Positions 1 through 6,033 of a DNA stretch of 7,831 nt are shown piece after piece (the stretch's first letter is position 1; every line of letters begins with the position of its first letter). A program made the position numbers and the translations under genes. The notes beneath the pieces were generated by a model, which searched no databases, was not told the DNA's origin, and saw only the letters and a list, made by a program, of their open reading frames with translations. The stretch spans positions 795-8,625 of the forward strand of contig DNWN01000065.1 of NCBI GenBank assembly GCA_003507115.1, written 5' to 3'. Source of the DNA: Cryomorphaceae bacterium. GTDB taxonomy: Bacteria > Bacteroidota > Bacteroidia > Flavobacteriales > Schleiferiaceae.

Positions 1-851
1 TCCAATTGACTGTTAATCCGCTCAGCACCCAAACCTATTACTTCTATGGCATTGATGAGTGCATGGATACGGCCGCGGTGGACAGTGTCACCGTTTATGT
101 GTCACCGTATGACTCCGTGATGACCTACTCGGATACCACCTGGATCTGTCCGGGTGAATCTGTGGAAATTCAAGCCAAGGCCCGCTTCGGCACACGGCCC
201 TACACGATTACGTGGACGGGAGGGCCTACCGATAGCCTCTGGACGGTGACCCCGGTGAACAGCCGCTGGTACCCCTTCAAGGTCGTCGATCAGTGTGGCT
301 TCATTACGCGCGATAGCGTTTGGGTGGGGGTTGCCCCTGTTCCGGGAGCCGCATTTACCTATCTGCCGAATCCCAGCAACCCCCTCAACGTCCAGTTCTT
401 CAATCAATCCAGCGACACCAATTATGTCGCGTGGTATTTTGGGGATGGCGATGTATCCTCGGATGTGAATCCGACGCATTCCTACATGAAACCAGGTACG
501 TATTCCGTGTCTTTAGCGGTTGCAGACAGTTTGGGCTGTACGGACTCAGTCACTGTGGATATCGAGCTCCGTATGGATTATTACGTGTACATCCCCACGG
601 CATTTACCCCTAATGGGGATATCATCAATGACCGCATCAAAGTGGAGGCCTTAGGCATCGAAGGCATGCAGTGGGACATCTTTAACCGCTGGGGACTGAA
701 AGTCTTCTCAACGGACGACGTAGATCAATCTTGGGATGGCACGTATGGTGGTCAGCCGGTACCGGAGGGAATCTATTCTTATCGGATTCTGATTTATTTG
801 CCCTTCGGAAATATAACTGAGCAGCACGGGACCTTCACCCTGATCCGCTAA
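1..851 (+). CDS. Secreted multidomain adhesin-like protein, C-terminal part, with PKD domain and T9SS type B sorting domain (5' end outside window)
   Basis: The reading frame is open to the left edge (first full codon at base 3) and stops with TAA at 849-851, so only the C-terminal ~282 residues are present. Numbering from the TTG codon at base 6: residues about 45-110 look like one unit of a repeated Ig-like module (CPGESVEI, then PYTITW, then a D-CG step and D-V-V strands). Residues about 114-188 are a PKD domain, with the diagnostic WYFGDGD and the HSYMKPGTYSVSL strand. Residues about 192-281 match the gliding-motility-associated C-terminal domain: YIPTAFTPNGDIINDR, then IFNRWGLKVF, WDGTYGGQPVPEGIYSY and a final GTFTLIR. 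In Bacteroidota this domain directs type IX secretion and surface attachment or release (type B signal). The protein is therefore probably exported as a large repetitive surface or matrix protein. Its ligand cannot be told from this fragment. The TTG at base 6 is not a real start. Confidence 0.92.
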   Translation, partial: QLTVNPLSTQTYYFYGIDECMDTAAVDSVTVYVSPYDSVMTYSDTTWICPGESVEIQAKARFGTRPYTITWTGGPTDSLWTVTPVNSRWYPFKVVDQCGFITRDSVWVGVAPVPGAAFTYLPNPSNPLNVQFFNQSSDTNYVAWYFGDGDVSSDVNPTHSYMKPGTYSVSLAVADSLGCTDSVTVDIELRMDYYVYIPTAFTPNGDIINDRIKVEALGIEGMQWDIFNRWGLKVFSTDDVDQSWDGTYGGQPVPEGIYSYRILIYLPFGNITEQHGTFTLIR

Positions 852-855
852 TACC

Positions 856-1542
856 CTAGAGAAAAGGCGTCGCGGCAATGCCCGCAATCAATAACCCTTT
901 ATATATCCATTGCCGCCGAATCCACGGCGCACGCACATCAGGATCTAGACCAAACAGGTGGCTTCGTTCCCATTGACGACGCCATTCAAGCATAATCATG
1001 GCGATTGCCAAGGGCAGCGAGCGCATGAATCCCGGTTCAGATTGTGGCGAAAAAGCGAAGGCCAGCAAGAGCAGTGGGGTATAGGCCAAGAGGGTAGCCA
1101 TCAAAGGCCCCAGCTGATGCAAATTCCATTGCTTGTGTGAGTAGAGCCAAATCAACACCCCATAGAGCGTAAAGGACAGGGCCATCCACCAACTCAAGCC
1201 GATCCATGCGGCTAAGAGCCCGGTGAAATAAAACACGGAGGCCATTCGCAAGCCGTACTTCTTGGCTACGGGTCGCTCAAAAAGGGTGCGCCAGGGGCGT
1301 TGAACCAAGTCCCGCTCCATGTCGTAAAAACTGTTCATGAGGGAGCCACCGGCGACCAATCCCGCCGTGGAAATCACCACAAACCAGAAATCTGTTTCGG
1401 AGAGGGCTTTCCAGCTCGGCTGGTCGGCAAACAAAAAGATGTAGGCCATCCCTTGCGCCCATGCCAAAAAGGCCAAGTGCGTCCAACGCACTAAGGACAA
1501 GAAGGCCACGAAACGAACGAGGAGCCGGCTGCGTCGACGCAC
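856..1542 (-). CDS. Short UbiA-family prenyltransferase-like membrane protein
   Basis: This is a 228-residue protein with about seven hydrophobic segments (roughly residues 11-39, 52-70, 97-115, 117-134, 145-165, 172-185 and 213-228). It carries the first UbiA aspartate-rich motif, N70-x3-D74-x3-D78 followed by QRPWR (81-85), and the LYSHKQWNLHQLGP loop (133-146) typical of the family. UbiA enzymes transfer a prenyl chain to an acceptor in the membrane; the relatives that usually sit beside mevalonate genes in Bacteroidota are annotated as geranylgeranylglycerol-phosphate geranylgeranyltransferases. Two things are odd. The expected second aspartate motif after segment 6 is replaced by a stretch rich in W and R (LEWRRQWERSHLFGLDPD, 185-202). 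The protein also ends about two membrane segments early compared with the usual ~280-300 residues. I chose the GTG at 1540-1542, 5 bases after the kinase stop. The open frame continues upstream to an ATG at 1653, but that part is an out-of-frame reading of the kinase C terminus. A GTG at 1507-1509 is an alternative. The acceptor and catalytic activity are uncertain. Confidence 0.8.
   Translation of the reverse strand: MRRRSRLLVRFVAFLSLVRWTHLAFLAWAQGMAYIFLFADQPSWKALSETDFWFVVISTAGLVAGGSLMNSFYDMERDLVQRPWRTLFERPVAKKYGLRMASVFYFTGLLAAWIGLSWWMALSFTLYGVLIWLYSHKQWNLHQLGPLMATLLAYTPLLLLAFAFSPQSEPGFMRSLPLAIAMIMLEWRRQWERSHLFGLDPDVRAPWIRRQWIYKGLLIAGIAATPFL
872..916. repeat. 9-bp perfect inverted repeat near the convergent gene ends
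   Basis: GCGGCAATG (872-880) and CATTGCCGC (908-916) are exact reverse complements separated by 27 bases. They lie inside the last codons of the UbiA-like gene, about 20 bases past the stop of the + strand gene. With a 4-base gap between the two stops, any terminator for the + strand gene has to be in this coding sequence. No T-run follows the right arm, and the loop is long for an intrinsic terminator. A repeat of this length and spacing is expected about once by chance in a window this size, so its role is unproven. Confidence 0.25.
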
Positions 1543-1547
1543 GGCGA

Positions 1548-2486
1548 TTAGAATCGAAGGACGACGTCCAGTTTGTGGGGAGCGAGCTCGGCTTTTGCCG
1601 CATCCAAATCTTTGGTGAAACCCAAGATGTATCCACCGCCTCCGCTTCCGCAAAGCTTGAGGTAGTAGGCGTTACTGTCGATGCCCTTCTGCCACAAAGC
1701 GTGGAATGCGCTGGGGATCATGGGGCTGAAGTGCTCGAGGGCCACACGGCTCAGACCTTTGAGGTTTGTGAACAAGGGGTCCCAATCGCCCTGAAGAAAG
1801 GCTTGAACGCAGGCGTCGTTGTATTTTTTGAATTGCTCCGACATCACCTTGCGAAAGCCTTCCTCTTTGAGTTTCTCCATGAAGATGTTGACCATGGGTT
1901 GCGTTTCACCAGGATTGCCGGAATTCAGTAAGAAAATCGCGCCTGAGCCTGTCGCTTCCGTGCTGGGCAAATCAACGGTGCCCAAATCCTTACTGGAGCG
2001 AATGAGCAAGGGCAACTGGAGATAACATATCGTTGGATCGATGCCCGAGCTTTTGCCATGAAAGTAGGATTCCATTTGACCTAGCGCTTCCTTTAACTGA
2101 CTGAGGCCATGAGATGGGATGGGCTGGCTTAGGTCTAACGGGTCAAGGGCATACTCGGCATACAGCGCCGCTACAAGAGCCCCGGAGGAACCGACCCCAT
2201 AACCTTGGGGAATGCTGGATTCAAAATACAAACCTTCCGTAAGGTCCCTTTGCAATCGACGCAAATCCAGATTCACCTTCAGTTCTCCATCGTAAGAGAG
2301 TTCTTGCAAATACTCAACAAAGGGTATCAGCGCTTGATTGGATAAGCGTTGTGATTCGTTTAGCGCCGCCTCCGGGAGTTTCAGGGCACCTGAGTAACTC
2401 CGATAGGGAATGGATAAGCCCATGGCATCTTTGATGATGCCATATTCACCGAAGAGTAGGATTTTGGCAAAGTAGTTCGGGCTCAT
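1548..2486 (-). CDS. Mevalonate kinase-like GHMP kinase
   Basis: A 312-residue cytosolic GHMP-superfamily kinase with all three family motifs. Motif 1 is KILLFGEYGII (8-18). Motif 2 is the ATP-binding glycine/serine loop SIPQGYGVGSSGA (91-103). Motif 3 is LCGSGGGGYILGF (278-290). The segment HGKSSGIDP (143-151) supplies the aspartate (D150) that in mevalonate kinases acts as catalytic base. The likely reaction is ATP-dependent phosphorylation of mevalonate to 5-phosphomevalonate, early in isoprenoid synthesis. The GEY in motif 1, in place of GEH of classical mevalonate kinases, is a feature I associate with the Bacteroidota branch. The ATG at 2484-2486 overlaps the decarboxylase stop as ATGA, which fixes the start and suggests translational coupling. 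No Shine-Dalgarno sequence is visible before it. Direct adjacency to a decarboxylase of the same pathway makes mevalonate or phosphomevalonate by far the likeliest substrate; galactokinase or homoserine kinase is unlikely. Confidence 0.88.
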   Translation of the reverse strand: MSPNYFAKILLFGEYGIIKDAMGLSIPYRSYSGALKLPEAALNESQRLSNQALIPFVEYLQELSYDGELKVNLDLRRLQRDLTEGLYFESSIPQGYGVGSSGALVAALYAEYALDPLDLSQPIPSHGLSQLKEALGQMESYFHGKSSGIDPTICYLQLPLLIRSSKDLGTVDLPSTEATGSGAIFLLNSGNPGETQPMVNIFMEKLKEEGFRKVMSEQFKKYNDACVQAFLQGDWDPLFTNLKGLSRVALEHFSPMIPSAFHALWQKGIDSNAYYLKLCGSGGGGYILGFTKDLDAAKAELAPHKLDVVLRF

Positions 2487-3523
2487 TTTGGCTTGGCTTG
2501 GTCAGTCAAAGGTACAGGTCCTGTTCCAACCTGGTCTACTATGTAGCGACCGTTTTTGGTAAAGGGGGCCAGTATCTGCTTAACAAAGTCCATGGCTTTT
2601 TGTTCCACCTCCGCAGGAAAGAGGACATGCACATTCGCTCCAGCATCTAACGTAAAACCTATGGGCATGCCAGTGGATAGGCGATGGGCTCGAATTGCTT
2701 CTATAATGTGGAGCGTATTGGGACGCATGAGGATATAGCTCGGTTGGGAGCTCATCATCAAGCCGTGCAAGGTCAATGCTTCGCTTTCTACTAAATCTAA
2801 GAATGGCATAAGATCCCCATCTCGGAGGATGGATTGCAAATCAGAAAGATGTTGGTGCGCCTGGTTAAAACGCTGCTGAGCAAAGGGATGCCGCTCCATC
2901 AGGGCGTGACCTGCGGTGCTGCTCACAGCCTTTTGGCCGACATCGACAAGCATGACGACGTCACGGAAAGTGCGAAACATGGGATGCACGGCGTGGGGAT
3001 AGGGAACCGCATATTCGTCATGGCTGCCGGGGACGGAATGGGTGGCACCCCAAACGACAAGGCCCCCATAGACCGACCGGCTTGCCGAGCCAGAACCCAA
3101 CCGCGACAAAATCGAGGCCTCGCGGCGCGCATCGGATTCCTGAAGGGGCGCCCCCAAGGCGAGGGCCGCATCCACCACACAAAGGGCTAACGCACTCAAA
3201 CCAGAGGCCGAGGAGGCAATGCCACTCGAATGTGGAAAGCTGTTCACGGTGTCTACCTTCAGGGAATAGTCCCCGAGCCATGCGTGTCGGTGGCCAATGC
3301 GCTCGATGAATTGCGAAATCTTCGGAACAAAATTGGGCGCATCCTCCCCATTGAGAAGGACCTGAATGCCCTGGCCAGGCTCAAAGGTGGCGTGCGTTTG
3401 AGTATGGCAGGCGTCGAGCGTAAAACTAATCGATGGATTGGATGGGAGCTGCGGATCACGCTTCCCCCAATACTTGACCAAGGCAATGTTGGAGGGACTC
3501 TGCCAACGAAAGGTCAAGCTCAT
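2483..3523 (-). CDS. mvaD: Diphosphomevalonate decarboxylase family protein
   Basis: A 346-residue soluble enzyme of the mevalonate-diphosphate decarboxylase branch of the GHMP superfamily. In the family the reaction is ATP-dependent decarboxylation of 5-diphosphomevalonate to isopentenyl diphosphate. Visible motifs in order: PSNIALVKYWGKRD (10-23), PSNPSISFTLD (27-37), the phosphate-binding loop NSFPHSSGIASSASG (94-108), GSGSASRSVYGG (143-154) with the substrate-binding arginine R149, VGQKAVSSTAGH (195-206), and TLDAGANVHVLF (291-302) with the catalytic aspartate D293. Length is typical. The ATG at 3521-3523 overlaps the fabD stop, and the stop overlaps the kinase start, both as ATGA. In Bacteroidota, members of this family are often annotated as diphosphomevalonate/mevalonate-3,5-bisphosphate decarboxylase because phosphomevalonate kinase is often not found. 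Family membership is secure; which phosphorylated mevalonate it uses is not. Confidence 0.93.
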   Translation of the reverse strand: MSLTFRWQSPSNIALVKYWGKRDPQLPSNPSISFTLDACHTQTHATFEPGQGIQVLLNGEDAPNFVPKISQFIERIGHRHAWLGDYSLKVDTVNSFPHSSGIASSASGLSALALCVVDAALALGAPLQESDARREASILSRLGSGSASRSVYGGLVVWGATHSVPGSHDEYAVPYPHAVHPMFRTFRDVVMLVDVGQKAVSSTAGHALMERHPFAQQRFNQAHQHLSDLQSILRDGDLMPFLDLVESEALTLHGLMMSSQPSYILMRPNTLHIIEAIRAHRLSTGMPIGFTLDAGANVHVLFPAEVEQKAMDFVKQILAPFTKNGRYIVDQVGTGPVPLTDQAKPK

Positions 3524-4386
3524 GCGGACACAGCTTCTGCCTCCGGAGCAATTTTCTTCACCATGCCTTGCAAAGCCCGACCGGGGCCGACTTCATAAAA
3601 GTGTGTGGCCCCATGTGCCACCATGGCTTGCACCGTTTGCGTCCATTTGACCGAACCGGTCAATTGGGCTTTGAGGTTGGCCCGAATAGCTTCGGGGTCG
3701 GTCACGGGAGCAGCCACCACATTTTGGTAGATGGGGCAACGAGGCGATTGGAAGGGGACCGCGTCTAAGGCCGCAGCGAGTTGCTCGCCAGCCGGAGCCA
3801 TCAAAGGGCTGTGGAATGCGCCACCTACTGGCAGGAGGAGGGCACGCTTGGCCCCAGCCTCCTTGCAGGCTTCGCACGCCGCTTCCACGGCGGCGGTGGC
3901 GCCAGAAATGACCAATTGGCCCGGGGTGTTGTAGTTGGCAGGCACCACCAATCCAGGGGTGTCGGCGCAGATCTTTTCGACTACGGCGTCCTCTAGGCCC
4001 AGGATGGCGGCCATGGTTGAAGGCTCTGCTTCGCAGGCCGCCTGCATGCCCAGGGCGCGCTGAGACACCAAGCGGAGGCCATCGGAGAAGTTCATCGCTC
4101 CGGCCGCTACGAGGGCGGAAAACTCACCCAATGAGTGACCGGCCACCATGTCGGGTAGAAAATCCGAATTCAAGCTCAATGCCTTGGCCACCGAGTGAAC
4201 AAAAATTGCCGGTTGCGTGACCTTCGTTTGGGTTAAATCCTCCATGCTGCCATGGAACATAATATCGGTCAGAGAGAATCCTAGGACATCATTGGCTTCC
4301 TCAAAAAGGTCGCGGTGTGCGTCGTAGAGGTCTTGAGCCATGCCGGGGCTTTGCGCTCCTTGGCCGGGGAAAATGTACGCTTTCAT
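3520..4386 (-). CDS. fabD: Malonyl-CoA:acyl-carrier-protein S-malonyltransferase
   Basis: A 288-residue cytosolic enzyme that loads malonyl from CoA onto acyl carrier protein, supplying the extender for type II fatty-acid synthesis. The N terminus has the family FPGQGAQSPGM (6-16). The nucleophile elbow is GHSLGEFSA with Ser85, R110 lies in the VSQRALGMQ segment where the family binds the malonyl carboxylate, and the catalytic His192 is in GGAFHSPLM (188-196). The C-terminal EVGPGRALQGMVKKI is also characteristic. All catalytic residues are present and length is slightly shorter than the ~310 residues of the E. coli enzyme. The ATG at 4384-4386 overlaps the preceding stop as ATGA, and the gene's own TGA overlaps the mvaD start. 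Its place directly upstream of the mevalonate genes suggests that straight-chain lipid and isoprenoid supply are expressed together. A polyketide-type acyltransferase is unlikely, as no other polyketide gene is near. Confidence 0.96.
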   Translation of the reverse strand: MKAYIFPGQGAQSPGMAQDLYDAHRDLFEEANDVLGFSLTDIMFHGSMEDLTQTKVTQPAIFVHSVAKALSLNSDFLPDMVAGHSLGEFSALVAAGAMNFSDGLRLVSQRALGMQAACEAEPSTMAAILGLEDAVVEKICADTPGLVVPANYNTPGQLVISGATAAVEAACEACKEAGAKRALLLPVGGAFHSPLMAPAGEQLAAALDAVPFQSPRCPIYQNVVAAPVTDPEAIRANLKAQLTGSVKWTQTVQAMVAHGATHFYEVGPGRALQGMVKKIAPEAEAVSA

Positions 4387-4796
4387 TCGCCGTAGTATTC
4401 TACAAAGTTGTTCTCGGTTTCAACAATTCGGACACAATGTAACGCGGCTCCTCGGGCCTCAATAGCAGGGGACAGCCGGGCCCAAAAGGCTAAAGCGAGA
4501 TTCTCCGTTGAGGGTAAAACCCCTTGGAGAAAGGGAACGTCTTCGTTCAGGTTTCGGTGATCCACCTGGTCAATGACCTCACGCATCATGATGTCCTTGA
4601 GGTCGACCAAATTCATCACAAAGCCCGTTTCAGAGCTCACGGTTCCTTTGACAGTAACAATCAGTTGAAAATTGTGCCCATGTCCGTGGCGGTTGGAACA
4701 TTTTCCAAATACCGCTTCGTTTTGCTCGTCGGTCCAAGCAGAATTAAACAGTCGGTGCGAGGCACTAAAGGTCTCTCGGCGCTGGATATACACCAT
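4383..4796 (-). CDS. queD: 6-pyruvoyl-tetrahydropterin synthase / 6-carboxytetrahydropterin synthase (QueD-like)
   Basis: A 137-residue enzyme of the tunnelling-fold PTPS/QueD family, acting on dihydroneopterin triphosphate. Zinc ligands are visible as H14 (FSASHRLF) and H37/H39 of the HGHGHN segment; the catalytic cysteine C33 precedes them in the C-x3-HGH pattern. D79-H80 of VDHRNLNE are the catalytic pair, PSTENLA (95-101) follows, and E126 in VRIVETENN is the pterin-anchoring glutamate. The open frame begins at 4934, but the first 46 codons read out of frame through the lipoprotein gene. The ATG at 4794-4796, 10 bases past that gene's stop, gives the normal family N terminus and length. 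The product is either 6-carboxytetrahydropterin for queuosine/7-deazaguanine synthesis or a pterin cofactor precursor. No other queuosine gene is in the window, so the choice is open, with QueD the usual bacterial role. The stop overlaps fabD as ATGA. Confidence 0.9.
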   Translation of the reverse strand: MVYIQRRETFSASHRLFNSAWTDEQNEAVFGKCSNRHGHGHNFQLIVTVKGTVSSETGFVMNLVDLKDIMMREVIDQVDHRNLNEDVPFLQGVLPSTENLALAFWARLSPAIEARGAALHCVRIVETENNFVEYYGE

Positions 4797-4806
4797 ATTG
4801 AGGGTA

Positions 4807-5211
4807 TTATTCTGCCAACGTTGGACGAGCTTCAGCCTCCATGGGAGCAGGGATCGAAGTGAGTTCCAAAAGCATGGATTTAACCGGACCGTCCGCTTCA
4901 AGGCGGTAGGAGACCAATGCTTGATTGGGCACAAAGGTCAAGGAGGGAGTAACCACTTGGATGCCAAATTCTTCGTAGCCCTTGGTGTTCAATACGTTAC
5001 GCTTGCCACTCGCATCGGTAAGGCGGAAAGACCCGGAAGCCCACTGGCTCCCATCCGTCATTTGCACATCAACGATTTCCATCGCCTGGTTGGCAGTTTT
5101 TTTCACCTGAACGCTGTAAAGCGTGGCGGATTTTTGAGAAATAGTCGCTTTTGGAGTGCTACAAGCACTCATCACCACTGCAATCACGAGCAAGGAAGCC
5201 CAATTTTTCAT
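4807..5211 (-). CDS. Small predicted lipoprotein of unknown function
   Basis: A 134-residue protein with a lipoprotein signal peptide: K2, a hydrophobic core (residues 4-14, WASLLVIAVVM) and a lipobox ending SAC, with C17 the predicted lipidated cysteine after signal peptidase II cleavage. The mature part (about 117 residues) is mostly alternating short polar and hydrophobic stretches that suggest beta strands, for example SATLYSVQVKK, QAMEIVDVQM and SFRLTDASG. It ends in an acidic tail (APMEAEARPTLAE). It has no cysteine besides C17 and no motif I recognise. It would sit in the inner or outer membrane facing the periplasm. It is the first gene after the 45-base gap that follows the TPM genes and lies 10 bases before queD, so it may be the first gene of the lipid-synthesis transcript. 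No Shine-Dalgarno is visible; ATG at 5209-5211 is chosen because the signal peptide starts there. Function unknown. Confidence 0.82.
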   Translation of the reverse strand: MKNWASLLVIAVVMSACSTPKATISQKSATLYSVQVKKTANQAMEIVDVQMTDGSQWASGSFRLTDASGKRNVLNTKGYEEFGIQVVTPSLTFVPNQALVSYRLEADGPVKSMLLELTSIPAPMEAEARPTLAE

Positions 5212-5228
5212 AGCCTAAGTATTTGAGG

Positions 5229-5247
5229 CAAAGGTCGGAAAAACAAA
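5229..5247 (-). promoter_or_regulatory. Weak candidate Bacteroidota-type promoter element in the gap before the lipoprotein gene
   Basis: The 45-base gap between the TPM gene and the lipoprotein gene is the only space in the - strand block long enough for a promoter. Read on the - strand it holds GACCTTTG (5236 to 5229), one mismatch from the Bacteroidota -7 element TAnnTTTG, with a TTTG (5247 to 5244) just upstream. That TTTG is only 7 bases from the -7-like element, far less than the ~19-base spacing of a true -33 element. The site lies about 17 bases before the ATG. The match is weak and may be chance. Confidence 0.2.
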
Positions 5248-5256
5248 GGAAAGTAC

Positions 5257-6033
5257 CTACCAACCTCCGCTGGCCCCGCCGCCGCCGCCCATGCCGCCGC
5301 CAAAGCCGCCAAAACCACCGCCTCCGAAGCCGCCACCGCCTCCAAAACCGCCTCCAAAACCGCCGCCGCGGTAGGCGCCGCCTCCCATTGGTCCGATCCA
5401 GTAGCCACCGCCTGAGCGCATGCCGCCTCCGCCTCCGTTCTTCACGATCAGGCTAACCAGTAGGGCGACGAGAAGGATAAAGACGAGGGCGCGTTTCTTT
5501 TTTCTGGAATCGTCGCCCGGCGAGGGGACGGCCTCAAATTGGCCGGCCAGCATTTGGGCCATTTGGGTGGCCATTTCCGTCAATCCCGCTTCATATGTCC
5601 CCTCCCGAAATGCAGGGACGAGGACCTCCTCAATTAATCGACTGCATTGGTAATCCGTGAGGGTGGCCTCCACTCCATAGCCGGTTGAGATGGCCATCTT
5701 CCGATCGCCCAGGGCGATCACAACGAGGACGCCATTGTCTTGACCGGCTTGACCAATTCCCCAGTCGCTCAGTGTGAGTGCTGCCTGGTAATTGATGTCA
5801 TCCGGGCAGGAATCCACAAAGACCACGGCAATTTGTGTGGAGCTTGAGTCGTTAATGGCCTGTAGGACGGCTTCCAGACGGGCTTCCTCGGCAGGTTCAA
5901 AAATGGATGAGGCAGAGAGGCCTTGAAAGGTGACGAGGCCATCTCGGACCGCGGGTTTGGGCCCGATTTGCCCGGAGGCAATCAGCGCACCGAATAGAAG
6001 CAAGGGGGTGAGCAACTGGCGAAACGCCCTCAT
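5257..6033 (-). CDS. TPM-domain (YgcG-type) membrane-anchored protein with glycine-rich tail
   Basis: A 258-residue envelope protein. Residues 1-21 form a signal peptide (basic MRAFR, hydrophobic LLTPLLLFGALIA, small residues before Q22). Residues about 45-167 are a TPM domain, recognisable by QIAVVFVDSC (67-76), DNGVLVVIALGDRKMAISTGYGVE read in two parts (99-110 and 111-122), the LIEEVLVPAFREGTYEAGL region (133-151), and the acidic/basic linker to residue 180. A transmembrane helix follows (182-197, preceded by KKKR as a stop-transfer signal), then about 60 residues dominated by glycine ending GASGGW. This architecture, domain outside and glycine tail inside, is the usual one for YgcG-type proteins. 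Family members have been linked to membrane-protein quality control and photosystem repair in plants, but no biochemical role is firmly set for the bacterial ones. The start overlaps the upstream TPM stop as ATGA. Confidence 0.88.
   Translation of the reverse strand: MRAFRQLLTPLLLFGALIASGQIGPKPAVRDGLVTFQGLSASSIFEPAEEARLEAVLQAINDSSSTQIAVVFVDSCPDDINYQAALTLSDWGIGQAGQDNGVLVVIALGDRKMAISTGYGVEATLTDYQCSRLIEEVLVPAFREGTYEAGLTEMATQMAQMLAGQFEAVPSPGDDSRKKKRALVFILLVALLVSLIVKNGGGGGMRSGGGYWIGPMGGGAYRGGGFGGGFGGGGGFGGGGFGGFGGGMGGGGGASGGW
5260..5439 (-). repeat. Low-complexity glycine-codon tract encoding the TPM protein tail
   Basis: This stretch encodes residues 199-258 of the TPM protein and is made of irregular GGX units (GGGF, GGGM, GGGY). 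On the + strand it reads as runs of ccg/cca/ccgcc. The units are imperfect and use mixed glycine codons, so it is a protein-level compositional repeat and not a clean tandem repeat. Its opposite strand gives long false frames rich in Pro/Arg. Slippage-prone sequence of this kind can vary in length between strains. Confidence 0.8.

Noticed and set aside
910..1020. Possible frameshift restoring the second aspartate motif of the UbiA-like gene
   Set aside because: The other two frames on the same strand reach stops (TGA) within a few codons here, and no acidic motif appears in them.
1543..1653. N-terminal extension of the UbiA-like frame to an ATG at 1653
   Set aside because: It would overlap the kinase by about 100 bases and its residues are an Arg-rich out-of-frame reading of the kinase's C terminus; the GTG at 1542 fits the family N terminus.
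1461..1931. + strand open frame (156 codons) opposite the kinase and prenyltransferase genes
   Set aside because: It is the antisense reading of conserved kinase motif 3 and has no independent support.
4797..4934. Upstream extension of the queD frame to an ATG at 4934
   Set aside because: It overlaps the lipoprotein gene and adds 46 residues not found in the PTPS/QueD family; the ATG at 4796 gives the normal N terminus.
4672..5226. Long + strand open frame (184 codons) opposite queD and the lipoprotein gene
   Set aside because: It runs antisense to two well-supported genes, has no recognisable domain, and its composition is that of a shadow frame.
5208..5439. Glycine-codon tract considered as a CRISPR-like or tandem DNA repeat
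   Set aside because: The units are irregular, there are no spacers, and the pattern follows the GGX protein repeat usual for YgcG-type tails. The Ala- and Arg-rich frames across it are shadows.
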